Below, piece after piece: positions 49,901 through 60,862 of a DNA stretch of 64,000 bases. This stretch comes from Dactylonectria macrodidyma. Taxonomy: Eukaryota > Ascomycota > Sordariomycetes > Hypocreales > Nectriaceae. The DNA lies in contig JAGMUV010000004.1 in the NCBI GenBank assembly GCA_020744425.1, positions 434,001 to 498,000 of the forward strand. Reading direction: 5' to 3'. The position numbers and the translations under genes are program-made. Position 1 is the first letter of the stretch, and the number at the start of each line of letters is the position of its first letter. The notes beneath the pieces were generated by a model. It worked only from the letters and a program-made list of their open reading frames with translations. It was not told the DNA's origin and did no database searches.

Positions 49901-50158
49901 GAAATCGTCCAAAGATCCCCTCGACCGAGGTTGCAGAGAAGCTTTCGTTTGATCGCCCCATATCTTTAACCTGCCAAACTCGTCAAGCAAGCGGTCTCCG
50001 CCTAATCTGCTATAAATCACTGCCGAAGAAGAACCTTCTTCCACAGCAGCGTGGACGAGGGTCTTGTACAGTTTAAGACATTTGCTGAATGTTCCATAAA
50101 GGCTATGCTTCTCTGCGGATTCGTGAGGGATACTCTCGGGAAGAATAAAGGTAGTCAT
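46924..50158 (-). CDS. C2H2-type fungal regulatory protein fused to a degenerate PP1-like phosphatase (predicted pseudophosphatase)
   Basis: Five exons on the minus strand: 50158-49828, 49738-48865, 48808-47821, 47744-47343 and 47280-46924; 983 residues in one frame. Residues 1-110 ([26 protein letters not shown]) and 220-560 ([20 protein letters not shown]; Cys/His blocks [59 protein letters not shown]) match a fungal C2H2 architecture common near STAND genes. Residues 615-683 are three 23-residue repeats. From 684 a PP1 catalytic-subunit fold begins in the same exon ([19 protein letters not shown]) and runs to the end. Key PP1 residues are replaced: GDIYGQ for GDIHGQ, GNYVGKG for GDYVDRG, GNQE for GNHE, CRSGQ for CRAHQ. 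His844 (AVHGG) is kept. The C-terminal few residues are uncertain because GTAAGT at 46979 could start another intron. Confidence 0.85.
47963..48169 (-). repeat. Three in-frame 69-bp tandem repeats at the C2H2/phosphatase junction
   Basis: Copies 47963-48031, 48032-48100 and 48101-48169 differ at a single base. Each encodes 23 residues ([14 protein letters not shown] or [10 protein letters not shown]). The DIDDII part matches the start of PP1 subunits, so the last copy runs directly into the phosphatase domain. Near identity indicates recent duplication or homogenisation. Confidence 0.95.
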
Positions 50159-50679
50159 GAGTTAGGGTGCGTTGTGCATCGGCGTGACCGGTCTCACGCC
50201 TTAAACGAGGCTGTGCTTTGCAATAAAGCTATGCTGAAGATGTAACCCTCAATTAGGCGGTAAGTAATTGATTAGACAGAAAGCTATTCGCGCTGTGTCT
50301 GCTGTGTGTGTCTCTAGAAGGTCATCTTGCTCGGCTGAGGGATTTCCTCGTGACCTGGCCGATCCTGGTATAGCGTGAGGCGTCGAATAGTACATGGCCA
50401 TCGAGATTGATGCCTTGTGACAAAAACAAAATTATTGGTCGAGATCCTCGCTCATCTGCAAGCTTGCGGGTTGTTCCGTGACGCAGCTCAGCCTCATTGC
50501 TGAGCGTCAGCTGGAGAAAACCCCGCATTCAACGCTCCGCTGGTTCTTGTTCATCGTCACTTGATTCATTTGTATAATTGTAGCAGCCACTGCAGAGCTT
50601 GGCGTCACCGAACTCATAGGTTTACCGAAAAACAAGCTCGGGCCATTCGCAGGCTGCGGGAAATGAAAGATCTCAAAAC
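50159..50679. promoter_or_regulatory. Divergent promoter between the pseudophosphatase fusion and the DUF7580-like gene
   Basis: 521 bp between two divergent start codons. Contains TGCTGTGTGTG-type simple sequence near 50300. No clear regulator site was recognised. Confidence 0.45.
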
Positions 50680-52593
50680 ATGGAGGTAGCAGGTGTCGTC
50701 CTAGGAGGTATCCCGCTTTTGCTCTACGCGCTCGATAATTACAAGAGGTGTCTAGAGCCGGGTAAGGACTACTGGAGATACGCATCTACACTATGTGCTA
50801 TTCGTAGCCACGTGTTCGTCCAACAGGAGCAGCTTGACGTGACCCTTCGAAACATCGGTCTCGTGAAGCCGACAAGAACGGAGCTTGAGCAACACTTGCG
50901 AGAACTTTATCCAAAATCTAAATGTTCCGAGTTCCTGAACATAGTGGATAATATGGAAAAGACTGTGGGCCAAATGATGGAGAAGCTTGACATTGATGCG
51001 GATGGCAAGGTAAGCAAAACTCCCCAGTACTCAGAGCTCTTGCAGCGATCTACCCTTGCAACATAAGACATGATGACAGGGTGACTGACACTGAGGCCAG
51101 CCACGATGGACGACAGATGCTGAAGAACGCGCTCACTGGGAATGGCGGCGAATAAGACGCAGTCTTGGCCGTAAAGAGAGAGCGCAGTTAGTTGCGGAAT
51201 TGCAATATTGGAACACAGCGTTGAAGAACATCTTCGAGAAAATCGAGATTCCACTCGCCGAATCAGATCCGATTTTGGACGAAATCCAGGCGAGATTCAA
51301 CGCAGCGCACTGCGACAAAGCAAGACAGAATTTCCGGCACATGCACGATGTGCTCGCCCAGCGATGGGGATGCAGCTGTCCAGAACACGGAGGAAATATT
51401 CGACTCGACTGGCATACTACCAAAATCTCGCCTACCGACAAACTCACGTTGGTGATACCGTTTGATGGCTCTCAAAACTGGCATCAGGTTACAGTCAATT
51501 TTCAAGCCGTTGATGAAGACAACGATGTCCAATCCATTGCCTCCAGCTCCAACGTTAGTGCCGCGGCAACATCCCGTCAACCTTCTCCTTCTCCTTCTAG
51601 AAAGTCTTCTCCTTCGCTCTCTAAGAAACTGAAGGGATTTTTCAAGCCCTCTTCAAGTCAAAAGCATGTAAAATCGCCATCATTCCTTGCTCCGCCCCCA
51701 GGTAAGTCACCGATCGTTTCGAAACTCCGTCATGTATCGCAGATCACCGTACCAATCGAGAAGTCCATCTAAATACAGTCATAGTTACGAAACAGGTTTC
51801 AAATACACAGCATGAAATATCATGCTTGTGCGGATACATCAAATCCGCTAAGGAGAAGGATTTCGGGTATCTCCATTGCCCTGGTGTCCACGATAGACAT
51901 CTCATGGTTAATTTGCTCCCATCAACCCCGCGACAAATGAAGTCCATTTCTTTGCAGTCTCTTCTAGGGTCAAAAAGACCAAAAAGTTCATCAACTCAAC
52001 TTCAACTTTCCAGGAAACACCGGTTTTCAGTAGCTGCTGCGGCTGCGTGGACCCTGCTTTACCTCTGCGAATCGCCCTGGATGGACAACCAATGGAGTGG
52101 CAAAGACCAGATTTACTTCTTCTCCGAGGAAGCAAGCGCGTTGCAAGGACTCGCTGAACATCCAACATTTCAGTACATCTTTAGATCCATCGGATCCATT
52201 CCCAAAGAAGGCTCAAGTCTCTCTGGCGAAACTGAACGATTTCAAAGCAAACAAATCATCAACAAAGATCTCTTCTCACTTGGAATATTACTCATAGAGC
52301 TCTGCCTGAACACGACGTTCGAGCAGATTCGCCACGAGAGCCAGACGGACGATTTTTCGACATCACTTGGAATACCATCATCCGTAGTTGACGACTTTGA
52401 AATTGCAACCCAACAAACAGATCGAATCTATCTTGATGCTGGCGACTCCTATGGATATGCAGTGCAACGGTGTTTGCGATGCGAATTTCCAGGCCGTGAC
52501 GTCACGAAGAGCTTCGACTTTCGTCAATTCAGGCAGCATTTTTTCACGGGTGTCGTTGCGCCAGTCCAAGCTACTTATCTGATGCAGCCATAA
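50680..52593 (+). CDS. DUF7580-type fungal protein with kinase-like C-terminal region
   Basis: Best model has exons 50680-51009, 51101-51733 and 51796-52593; 586 residues. The first splice (GTAAGC...GGCCAG) joins DADGK to PRWTTDAEERAHWEWRR, as expected for this family. The donor of the second intron (51734) is the least certain point; other in-frame GT sites lie nearby. The N-terminus (MEVAGVVLGGIPLLLYALDNYKRC) is the helical start typical of fungal HeLo-like/prion-inhibition proteins. The middle is Ser/Pro-rich. The C-terminal part (SVAAAAAWTLLYLCESPWM, then KDLFSLGILLIELCLNTTFEQIR) is the block I associate with DUF7580. The latter segment looks like kinase subdomain IX (DxxSLGxxLxEL), but no glycine loop, HRD or DFG motif is evident. 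Role unknown. Confidence 0.75.
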
Positions 52594-52872
52594 GGCGGCG
52601 TCGACCTGATATAGAACTAAATAACAAGCACCCTTACAATCTAAAGTTAATACCTCAGTACTCTCCTAGTTATACACTAAGAAGGAGCAGACGTATTACT
52701 TTTTAGAAACTTGAGCTTTTCCAGTGTAGCATTGAATGGCATTAAGGGATCTAGATTTGGCTAAGTAAATGTGAACAACTCGCATTATTCAGAGAGGAAA
52801 AAACCGTGCTCATAGACTGGCAGCCTAGCCGGATGAAAACCCCTCATTCTCTCGCTCTTCTCCTACGCTGAT

Positions 52873-53776
52873 CTAGTAATACTCGGTCAACGCACCATCA
52901 ACCACAAGGTTGGCGCCCGACACATATTTGGCGAGAGGACTCGCCAGGTATATAACTGCATTAGCAATGTCTTGAGGCTCGCCGGCAGTACCTAACGGGA
53001 TCTGCTTATAGAGATTCTCAAAATAACCGGGGTTCTGTAGTTTCGCAGCTCCGAACATGCTCAACTCTTCCGTTCCATCTGGACGAAGGATGGCAGGCGT
53101 TTCGATGGCTCCAGGGACGACGGTATTGACGCGGATACCCTTGGACGCAAGCTTGCGGGCGTGATCCCTGGCAATTATTGCTTGAGCACGCTTGAATGTT
53201 GAGTATGGACCTCCAACACCTGGATGTCCAACTTGGAATCCTGCGGCCGAGCTGATCACAACAAACGAGCCGGTGCCGCCTCTTGCCTCGAGGTGAGGCG
53301 TTGCTGCATCGATGAGGGTCCAAAGACCTAGAATGTCTGATTGGAAGCTCTTTTCCCATGCTTCGGGTGTGGCTTCAGCATGGAAGGGGCAGGCTAAATA
53401 AGGGTTAGAGGTTTCTTCAGTCCGAGAATTTCGATAAACTTACCGTTTGCCACAACAATATCAATTTTTCCGAATTCTTTAGCGGCATTATCAACCCAAG
53501 ATCGAATGGAAGCTGGGTCGCTAATATCCAGGGTTGACCCAATCTCGCGTGCCCCTTCGGTAGCACCTTTGAAAAGAGTGAATTCGTCGGGTCGGACGCT
53601 TCGGGAACCCCACGAAACGTTGGCTCCTTCAGCAAGAAAGGATTCGACAATTACTCTTCCAATACCCTTGGATCCACCTATAACAAATATGAGCCGTGGC
53701 GAATGGAAAGGAAGGGAAGCCACCTACCAGTCACGAGGACGTGGGCACCGGTCAGTTGCGGAGAGAAACGGGACAT
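52873..53776 (-). CDS. Classical short-chain dehydrogenase/reductase
   Basis: Three exons on the minus strand, 53776-53728, 53677-53444 and 53393-52873; 267 residues, the standard classical SDR size. The first splice completes the cofactor motif TGGSKGIG (residues 16-23). IDIVVAN precedes the second splice, then FVVISSAAGFQ with the catalytic Ser and PYSTFK with the catalytic Tyr and Lys. The C-terminus YVSGANLVVDGALTEYY is typical of FabG-like enzymes. The Arg-rich turn after beta-2 (WGSRSVRPDE) suggests NADPH. The substrate is unknown. It is divergently transcribed from a fungal transcription factor, which may control it. Confidence 0.88.
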
Positions 53777-54396
53777 TGCGATGTCTGAGAGAGATAGATT
53801 AGATGGGTGATGGTGGTTAGAGATGATGAGATAATAAAGGAAGTACGGCTCCAGGCGTGCGTGAAAAGCATCTTATATAACTTTGTATCATCATTTGTCT
53901 CGATAACACTTTTGACGTTGATGAATAATTGCGAATATTCCAAGTCCGTGAATGTCGCCATTTCCGCATTCTTGTTTTCCTGATTCGTATTAAACCCGGA
54001 GTTTCAAGAGGATCTTGAGCATAGGCAGCCCACGATGTAATGGTGCAATTAATAATCTCGTTGTTTAGACGGTGGAATTTAGGAGGCTGCTAATTCTTGT
54101 TTTCCTAATGCGGATGGTGTTGGGATGCAGTCTTTGTTAGTGTTAACCAGGATAACCCCTGGCGGTGGATGTTTGCCTGCGGCTATCATGTCATCTGAGT
54201 CAGCTGGTGCATCCAGCCAAGACTTCTCATTTTCCTAAAGCAGTATAGTGGCCGAGCGATCCACATTCGTCCACATCAAGCTCCGTTTTGAACTGCTTGC
54301 CATCCTCCTCCTTCCTCCCTCTTCCTCGACCTTTTTACCTATTGTAGAAAACAAGAATTCTTGTTCAAAACGGAGAAAAGAGATCATCGCACCAGT
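53777..54396. promoter_or_regulatory. Divergent SDR/regulator promoter with a repeated 12-mer and a palindrome
   Basis: The 12-mer ATTCTTGTTTTC occurs at 53968-53979 and 54093-54104 on the plus strand and at 54347-54358 on the minus strand. The first two copies share two further bases (CT). The third overlaps a perfect 14-bp palindrome ACAAGAATTCTTGT at 54351-54364, 33 bp before the regulator's start codon. This is a strong candidate protein-binding site. Confidence 0.55.
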
Positions 54397-55886
54397 ATGA
54401 CGACAAATTTCACGTTTCTGAACACAAGCAATGCGCCAACGCTCGGAGCTTCGGAAGCTAAGCGGATGAGAGCTCATGTTACCAAGTCCAACTTCGCACA
54501 ACGACGACGGCGCCTTGCCAAAGAAAGACAGCTGGCTATCACGCCACAGACAGCAACAGACACGTTGGAACATACCGAGAAGGGAGTATCTCGGCGGTCT
54601 GCTGTGATGACCCACCTATTAGCACTGGAGCGGTTCCTCAGCCGCCCTATGAAAACCGTCCACAATGACAATGACGCTTTGATCAAGTTCTGTACGACGC
54701 TCTCTTTGCATCAGGCTTATCTGTTGAGATCTCACTAACATAAGGGATAGTGATCGATGACTTCCGTCCACTGATTTTCCCCACTCGTGCTGGCTGCCCT
54801 GGTTCTCCCAACGAAAGAAAGTGGATTGACCTGGTTGTGGCCGAACCGGCCCTGCTCGAAGCTTCAGTTGCTATTGGATTGCGGAATTGTCCTGGCCACC
54901 GTAATACTGCTTACTCACGGGTGGCAGACATCCATGCTCTTAAGGCGGTTAGCATGGTCAACAAACGTCTTGACGCTCCTTCAACCGGACTGACCGATGG
55001 TGTGCTCGCCGCTGTGTTCACATTAGCACTCAGTGAGGCATGTCTGTCCTTTCTTGCTTCTACTTTCACTGCAATTCTAACAGTAATCGTCATAGCGACT
55101 CATAAACAACGAAGTCGCATGGAATGTGCATGTCAACGGCTTGTCACAAATGATGAAACTCAGGCGATCTAGTGGAGTTGACACTATCCCAGCATGGTTC
55201 TCGGACTTTTTGATGTTGTAAGAAGGACTTACCTCTTTCAAAGTTTTATCTAATGGCATAACAGTGAGTCCGTCAATGAACTCATCTTATCTCCTGAGAC
55301 ACTACCGAAAAGGATCATCGACGCCCTTAGCTTTCCTGGGGGCGTTACGAAAACCGACATCACCCTGATATCTCACGACATGGGCTTGTTACGACAAGAA
55401 ATCGATTACTACCACAGGCACCCCGAACTCGTTGCCATTTTGAGTCAAAAGATTGGAGCCCGAATCGACAAGATCCAGTTCGAAGTGGACACTCTGCTTG
55501 GCAAAGATGGACCGTACATCCAGGCGTGGGCGATTGCAATTCGGCTGTTCCTCTACTTATCATGGCCGTCGAAATGTTCCGAAAGTATCAGTGACCTGGC
55601 AACTAGCTTGAAAGAACGCCTAGAGCAGCCAGGAATTCAGCTCTGTTCCTCAATAGACATGACGGTGTGGCAATTCTTCGTCGGCGCCACTGCTGGAGAT
55701 CCGGGTTCGTTCATTAGAAAATGGTTCACCACGAAATTGCAGAAGATCGTTGTACCGATGCAAGTACGAGAGTGGATAGACGTGCGTGGAGTTATCGAGC
55801 ACGGATTTATGCCGGATTCACTATTATTAGAAAAGTTCCAGCAAGTTTGGGAAGAAGTTGACGGCGCGGACCGTCCTTTCCGCTAG
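54397..55886 (+). CDS. Fungal-specific transcription factor-domain protein without a zinc cluster
   Basis: Four exons, 54397-54691, 54751-55037, 55096-55217 and 55265-55886; 441 residues. The basic N-terminus (NFTFLNTSNAP, RMRAHVTKSNFAQRRRRLAKE) and the following helical region (IDDFRPLIFPTRAG; EPALLEASVAIG; AAVFTLALSERL; AWNVHVNGLSQMM) are those of the fungal transcription factor domain 2 group whose N-terminus carries a basic stretch instead of Cys6. Intron 55038-55095 has GC at the donor (GAG|GCATGT) and AG at the acceptor. This joins LALSE to RLINNEVAWNVHVNG, whereas the nearby GT does not keep the frame. The third donor could be 55215 or 55218, both in frame; 55218 (GTAAGA) is the better match. 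It shares a promoter with the SDR and sits beside a GH43 enzyme. Confidence 0.8.
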
Positions 55887-56054
55887 CACACCCCCTTGGA
55901 CACAATTCTCGACTAAAACCAGCGACATTTAGCGTCTCAAAGTGTATTTTTTACAATGATCGTTCGTAGGGTTTCAATAAGACATCCATGATATATGAAT
56001 TGGTCAACTTAACGCAACTACCTATGTCATATGCATGGCAAGCGATTGTTTCCA

Positions 56055-57565
56055 TCATGTCAAAGGCACCATAAGGCGGTCAATATCCGGTCCGTATGAT
56101 CCTCCTCCCGTAGTTATAGTCACCGTGTTCGTCGACCCGGACTTTAAATCACAGTTCAGCACACTGCTTCCAGCCACTTGTCCAGTTCCTGTAGACAGGA
56201 AGGCAACAGTCTGTGCCACGCCGTTGACTGTGACCGTGGCATAACGCTCACCACTGTCGCCGTTCGCATACTTGATTCTGATGCTGGTGCGTGTTGCCGC
56301 ATCGCTGCGGACGGCAGAGAAGGACACCGTCCCGCCGCTTGAGCCGCCGATGTATCCAGCTGCTGCGCTGCCACTGCATCCAGAGCATGTGACTGAGACG
56401 GCACCATTTGATAGCGTGGCCGTCTCACCCTCGTATGAAGTCTCTGAGGGTCCAGCAGACCAAGTCTTTGCTTTAACATCAGGGACCCAGTTGACGCGGT
56501 TCTCCATCCAGATATCTGTTCCCGAGATTGTCAGTGGTAGCCAAACGTAGGTGCTCCTCATCAGATTGGTCGAAATCCACCGATCGCCCATGTAAATGGC
56601 AGAGTCTCCAAGAGGCAGGATGTAAGATGACTGTGAGGTGTACGTGTTTGATCCATCATCGGCAAACTCAGTCCAAGAGGACCACGGGCCGGCGAGATTC
56701 TCAGCATAGCTATAGACCTTGAAGATGTTAGTATTACAGATAGAAAAATGACTAGGCTGAAACAGACATTGTCATTCGGGTTCCATCCGGTGAGATGAGA
56801 TCCGAACATGAAGTACATGCCGTCCTTCTTCAAGATTGCAGGCGACTCAATATTCTCGTCCCAAAGATAGACAGACTCCGTGACGTTGAGGTAGTCATCG
56901 CTCAAGGCATCGATTCTCAACCCATTAGGTCGCTGTATCACCACAATTAGTAAACGAGTGATACCAAGGGATATGGATACCTACGTCTTCAGTGAGAAGG
57001 TATGCAGCCCCGTCATCATCCTTGAAGAGGCCGATATCCCGTGACTCGAATCCCAAGGGCCGAAAGCTTCCAAGGTAATTGTAGTCTCCACAAACAGACT
57101 TCGAAGTAGCAACTCCAACCTTTGCCTCTCCGTAGTTCGAGCTGTCGATGTGGAGATACATGACGTACGTAGAGGTATCATCGTTGTAAATGACCTTAGG
57201 ACGCTCAACGACCCGGCTCGGCCCCAGGTCACCGCTTGCCGTTTGAGACAAGAGTGCATTTTCAAACTTCCACTCAACGAGGTTGGTCGAGGAGTAGCAG
57301 TTGATGTTCTGGAACGGGCTGCCTTCAGTCTTGTCTTCGCCTATCATGTAATACACCCCATTCTCCTCGACGATACCAGCGCCATGAGCTTGAACGTGGC
57401 GTCCAGTGTTGGTCTAATAATTTATTAGTCAGTGTAAAAGTATCTGACGTCTTGGATACACACTGCTGTCCAGGTTGCCCCTGATATGACTTGGAGCGTA
57501 GCACTGGCGAGCGCTGCACCAGGCAACAGCAAAGAGCTGGCTTGGCGTAAATGAGCAAAGTGCAT
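56055..57565 (-). CDS. Secreted GH43 (subfamily 24-like) exo-beta-1,3-galactanase with C-terminal carbohydrate-binding-type domain
   Basis: Four exons on the minus strand, 57565-57464, 57413-56985, 56932-56768 and 56717-56055; 452 residues. A signal peptide covers about residues 1-22 (cleavage after ASA). The five-bladed GH43 domain shows GRHVQAHGAGIVEENGVYYMIGED, SPFQNINCYSSTNLVEWKFE, VVERPKVIYND (probable acid Glu), SRDIGLFKDDDG and WDENIESPAILKKDGMYFMFGSHLTGW. Those blocks are typical of exo-beta-1,3-galactanases that attack arabinogalactan-protein side chains. The last 130 residues (TATLSNGAVSVTCSGCSG to DIDRLMVP) form a beta-rich domain like CBM35/CBM6. The enzyme should be extracellular and help digest plant cell walls. 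The assignment to exact subfamily and substrate is by resemblance. Confidence 0.87.
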
Positions 57566-59264
57566 TTTGGTTCAAGGTTGGCAAGGCGTTCTTGTTGGCC
57601 GAAGACAAGCTATATGAGATCGGATACCCGCTGAAAAGACCCTGATTTATAGTATCCTTCTACATACTCAAAAAGGCAATCATGGCTCCGAGATCCCCGA
57701 CAGACAACCAGCTTTTCGGATTAGTTCTCGGGCAGAAAAGCCCGACAATACTCTTTTTAGGTCACATGGGAATAGCGTGCGGGGTAAATGCTCAGTTTAC
57801 CCCAGAATTCATGGATATATGGGTGTCGATCGATCAGCGTCGCACTGCACCCCACATTACGCTTGTGTGGTCGAGCTGTTCGGGCCGTCGCGGACCGAAC
57901 GACGATCTCAATAGCGACCTCGTAATTGTCACGCTTCCTTGGGTTCCAACTGATCCCTGTTTGTGGTTAAAGTTCACAGGCATACTCAGCCCACTGGCGG
58001 ACAAATGGGGAAGCTTGGAGAAAACGGAGGGGGTGCGGGATATATCATCGTCAGATGTTTCTCGGAGGTTGGAGCTTCGGTCTCGTTTGGGAAGTGTATA
58101 ACTGTTCAGTGTGACCTTGGATGTAATTTCAAGCGCACCAACGAAAATTCAGGATTGCGACTTTAGGCATCATATTCGTCTGAGTATCCCCACTGGGCGT
58201 TATAGTCACGTTATTAACCTCGGCTCCAGTGTGCTTTCAATTGTGGGAGGCAGTGCTATTCGCCATGTAAAATTTCCATTCTGACCAGGACATGTGAACG
58301 GAAGAGTTGACGGCGCCGCTCGGCCGATAACTTTTCCGTGTATGGACGTTGTGGATCACAAGTAAGGAGAAGCTGATCCATAACTATGACAGCGCCAATA
58401 TCGCAGAGCGACCTGCCAAGACATCTCCATCAATCTGGGCAGAGTATGCTCTTTGGTTGAGAGTTTCTTATAGAGTAGTGGTTTATTGAGGCCATCCACT
58501 AATGTAATTAAGATCGACCCCCCAGGTTTTTCTACGAAAGGACCGAGGCGTATGCGTTTGTGAAGTTCATAGTGTTCACGGAGATCAGTGCAATGATAGT
58601 GATGTTTCAGAGCTAATCAACACCAAATGATCTAACATCATATTCATGCCAGATATGAGTTTTCGCAATGACATAATCAAGTCTCATCCGTACTAAGTGA
58701 GGATGATCAGCAGCGAATTGTACCCTGATTCTTGATCCCATCACATCCGTTCGCTTGGGAAGCTTCTACAGTATCAAGTGCCTCTGAGGGTATTTTTTAC
58801 AGCCTTACCGTTCGCACGAGGAGAGTTAGCTTAACCCCTTTCCCAACCATATTAAGAGGCCAATAACATCAAGGACAGTCCCGAGGTCGAACGATGAATA
58901 AAAGCTAAATGGAGAGTGTACTAAGTGCCTGAATGCTAAAGATGAATCAAAGTGGAGAGACGGCTGAGCATGTCTTTGTATTTATTGGCTGCATTGGAAA
59001 ATGGAAGTATTGATGAGACTCGAGGCAAAGGAGTCGTTGGAAGGTACGAGAGAGCTACTTCATCGAGTCACTACTGAGCTAACTCACCATGTGTAATTAT
59101 ATAAAGTATAATCAATCATTCTTCGGAGCTTCATTTAAATCGGCTCAAATGAACGACCTCGTAGCCGTCTGTTAATGTGCAATCTGAGACTAGTCTATCT
59201 ATGCTTCTAATATGTATCCTACACAACGCTTCGGCTGTAACCAAGCCTCTGTGTATAAAATTGC
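57566..59264. other. 1.7-kb gene-free interval
   Basis: AT-rich spacer between the GH43 promoter side and the 3' end of the lyase gene. Contains a short inverted repeat TCGGGC/GCCCGA near 57728-57745 and a TTCTTGTT box near 57586. The 139-codon frame at 57682 has no recognisable domain. No gene is supported. Confidence 0.35.
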
Positions 59265-60862
59265 CTAGGCACGGCCATTGCCATTTGTAACAAGTTCTCC
59301 ATTGTGTGAACCATTTGATAATTTGGTGGCCCCGTTTGTCTTCCCATGTACACCAGCAATTCGCTTGACACTTTTAGTCAGAAGCTCATCGACCATCAGC
59401 TGGCAGCACCCTAAATACTGAGTGGGATCGCACAGTGTTGCGAGTTGCTCTAAGCTCAGGTGTCGATTCACCTGAGGAACTTTTTCAAGTACCTCTTGTA
59501 ACGGTGATTTGCCCTCATGGGCGTCGACACAGGCGCGATATATAATTTCGTGCGCCTCCTGTCGCCCTTCATACTTGGCCAACTCCATCATGACCGCTTC
59601 AGCGACAATAAGACCTCTTGTGGATTTGAGGTTCTCCATCATCGCATCCTCGTTAACTTGCAGTCCACTGAGTGCGAAGTGTGTCTGATGCAAAGCTCCC
59701 ACTGCAGAGATGAATGCCGTCGGTAGTGCCGCCCACTCTAAATGCCACGGACCAGAAGCACGTTCAAAGTCGGATACCATTCCGTCGAGAACTAATCCAG
59801 CCTGAGCTCGGAGGATCTTGGACTGTGCTAGGATGATTTCGCTAGAGATGGGGTTGCGCTTTTGGGGCATGGTAGATGACGCGCCTCTATGAGGGACGTA
59901 TGGTTCCGCGATCTGAGATAGTCTGAGTCAGTCATCCTGTTTGAAGATGAACTGTGTTCTCTGGTGTACTCACTTCGTTCAGCTCATTAGAAGACATGAT
60001 GATCAAGTCCAGGGCAATCTTTCCTAGGCTACCTCCAACCATTGCGAGGAAACTTACCACCTCCGCAATGGTATCCCTGGCTACGTGCCAAGTAATAACG
60101 GGGTCTCGAAGATTTAGGAGAGCAGCCATTCGCTTTCTAACTCGAATGCCCTTATCGGTGTTGCCGAGCGATGCCAGAGTGCCAGCAGCGCCACCAAATT
60201 GCACCAGGAGACATCGTTCTTTCAGTTGGTCCAGGCGCTCAATGTGACGTAGAATACCCGATAACCAGACACCACATTTATATCCGAATGTAATAGGAAG
60301 GGCATGCTGGAGATGTGTACGACCCGCCATTGGGGTGTCACGGTAAGTGACGCACATGGACTTGAGAGACGCAGCGGTCTGGTGAAGCAGTCTCTCGACA
60401 ATGTCAATGCCCTTCTGAACTTGAAGGATTGAACCCAGATCCATGATGTCTTGCGTAGTTGCGCCCCAGTGGATGTACCCAGCTGTGCAACATTCATTAG
60501 CAGCAATTCAGATGGGCATACTACCTTTCTTCAAGTAGCAGAGCAAGACTGATAGGCGACATACCTGTATCTTCCGGGACCCATTCTGACATCTGCTCTA
60601 CGAGACCAAGAATAGGATAGCCGACAATTTCTGCGCGGGAGGCCAAAAGAGGCCAGTCAATCTTGGACACATGACTGTGCTCGCGAATGACAGCAGCAGC
60701 ACCAGCAGGGATAACTCCCTCGTCCTCTTCAGCCTGTGCGAGAACACATTCGGCCTCGATTAAATTGGCAACGTAGGATCGCTCTGAAAAGCAATCCCGA
60801 ATCTCTTCTGTTCCAAAGGTGTTCCTAAACAGGACACTATCGAAAACGGTTGCAGAGGACAT
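59265..60862 (-). CDS. Fumarase/aspartase-superfamily lyase, 3-carboxy-cis,cis-muconate cycloisomerase (PcaB)-like
   Basis: Three exons on the minus strand, 60862-60565, 60482-59974 and 59912-59265; 484 residues. Family blocks are DSVLFRNTFGTEEIRDCF, GYIHWGATTQDIMDLG, AGRTHLQHALPITFGYK and the signature SSTMPQKRNP at 281-290, in the mobile loop that carries the catalytic Ser. The closest resemblance is bacterial 3-carboxymuconate cycloisomerase (class II) and adenylosuccinate lyase-like enzymes. Fungi normally use an unrelated propeller-type carboxymuconate cyclase, so the substrate may differ. The last 30 residues (KTNGATKLSNGSHNGELVTNGNG) are a low-complexity tail. The divergent partner is an organic-anion transporter, which suggests carboxylate or aromatic catabolism. 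Confidence 0.85.

Noticed and set aside
57682..58101. 139-codon frame upstream of the GH43 gene
   Set aside because: No recognisable domain, and it lies in the promoter side of the GH43 gene.
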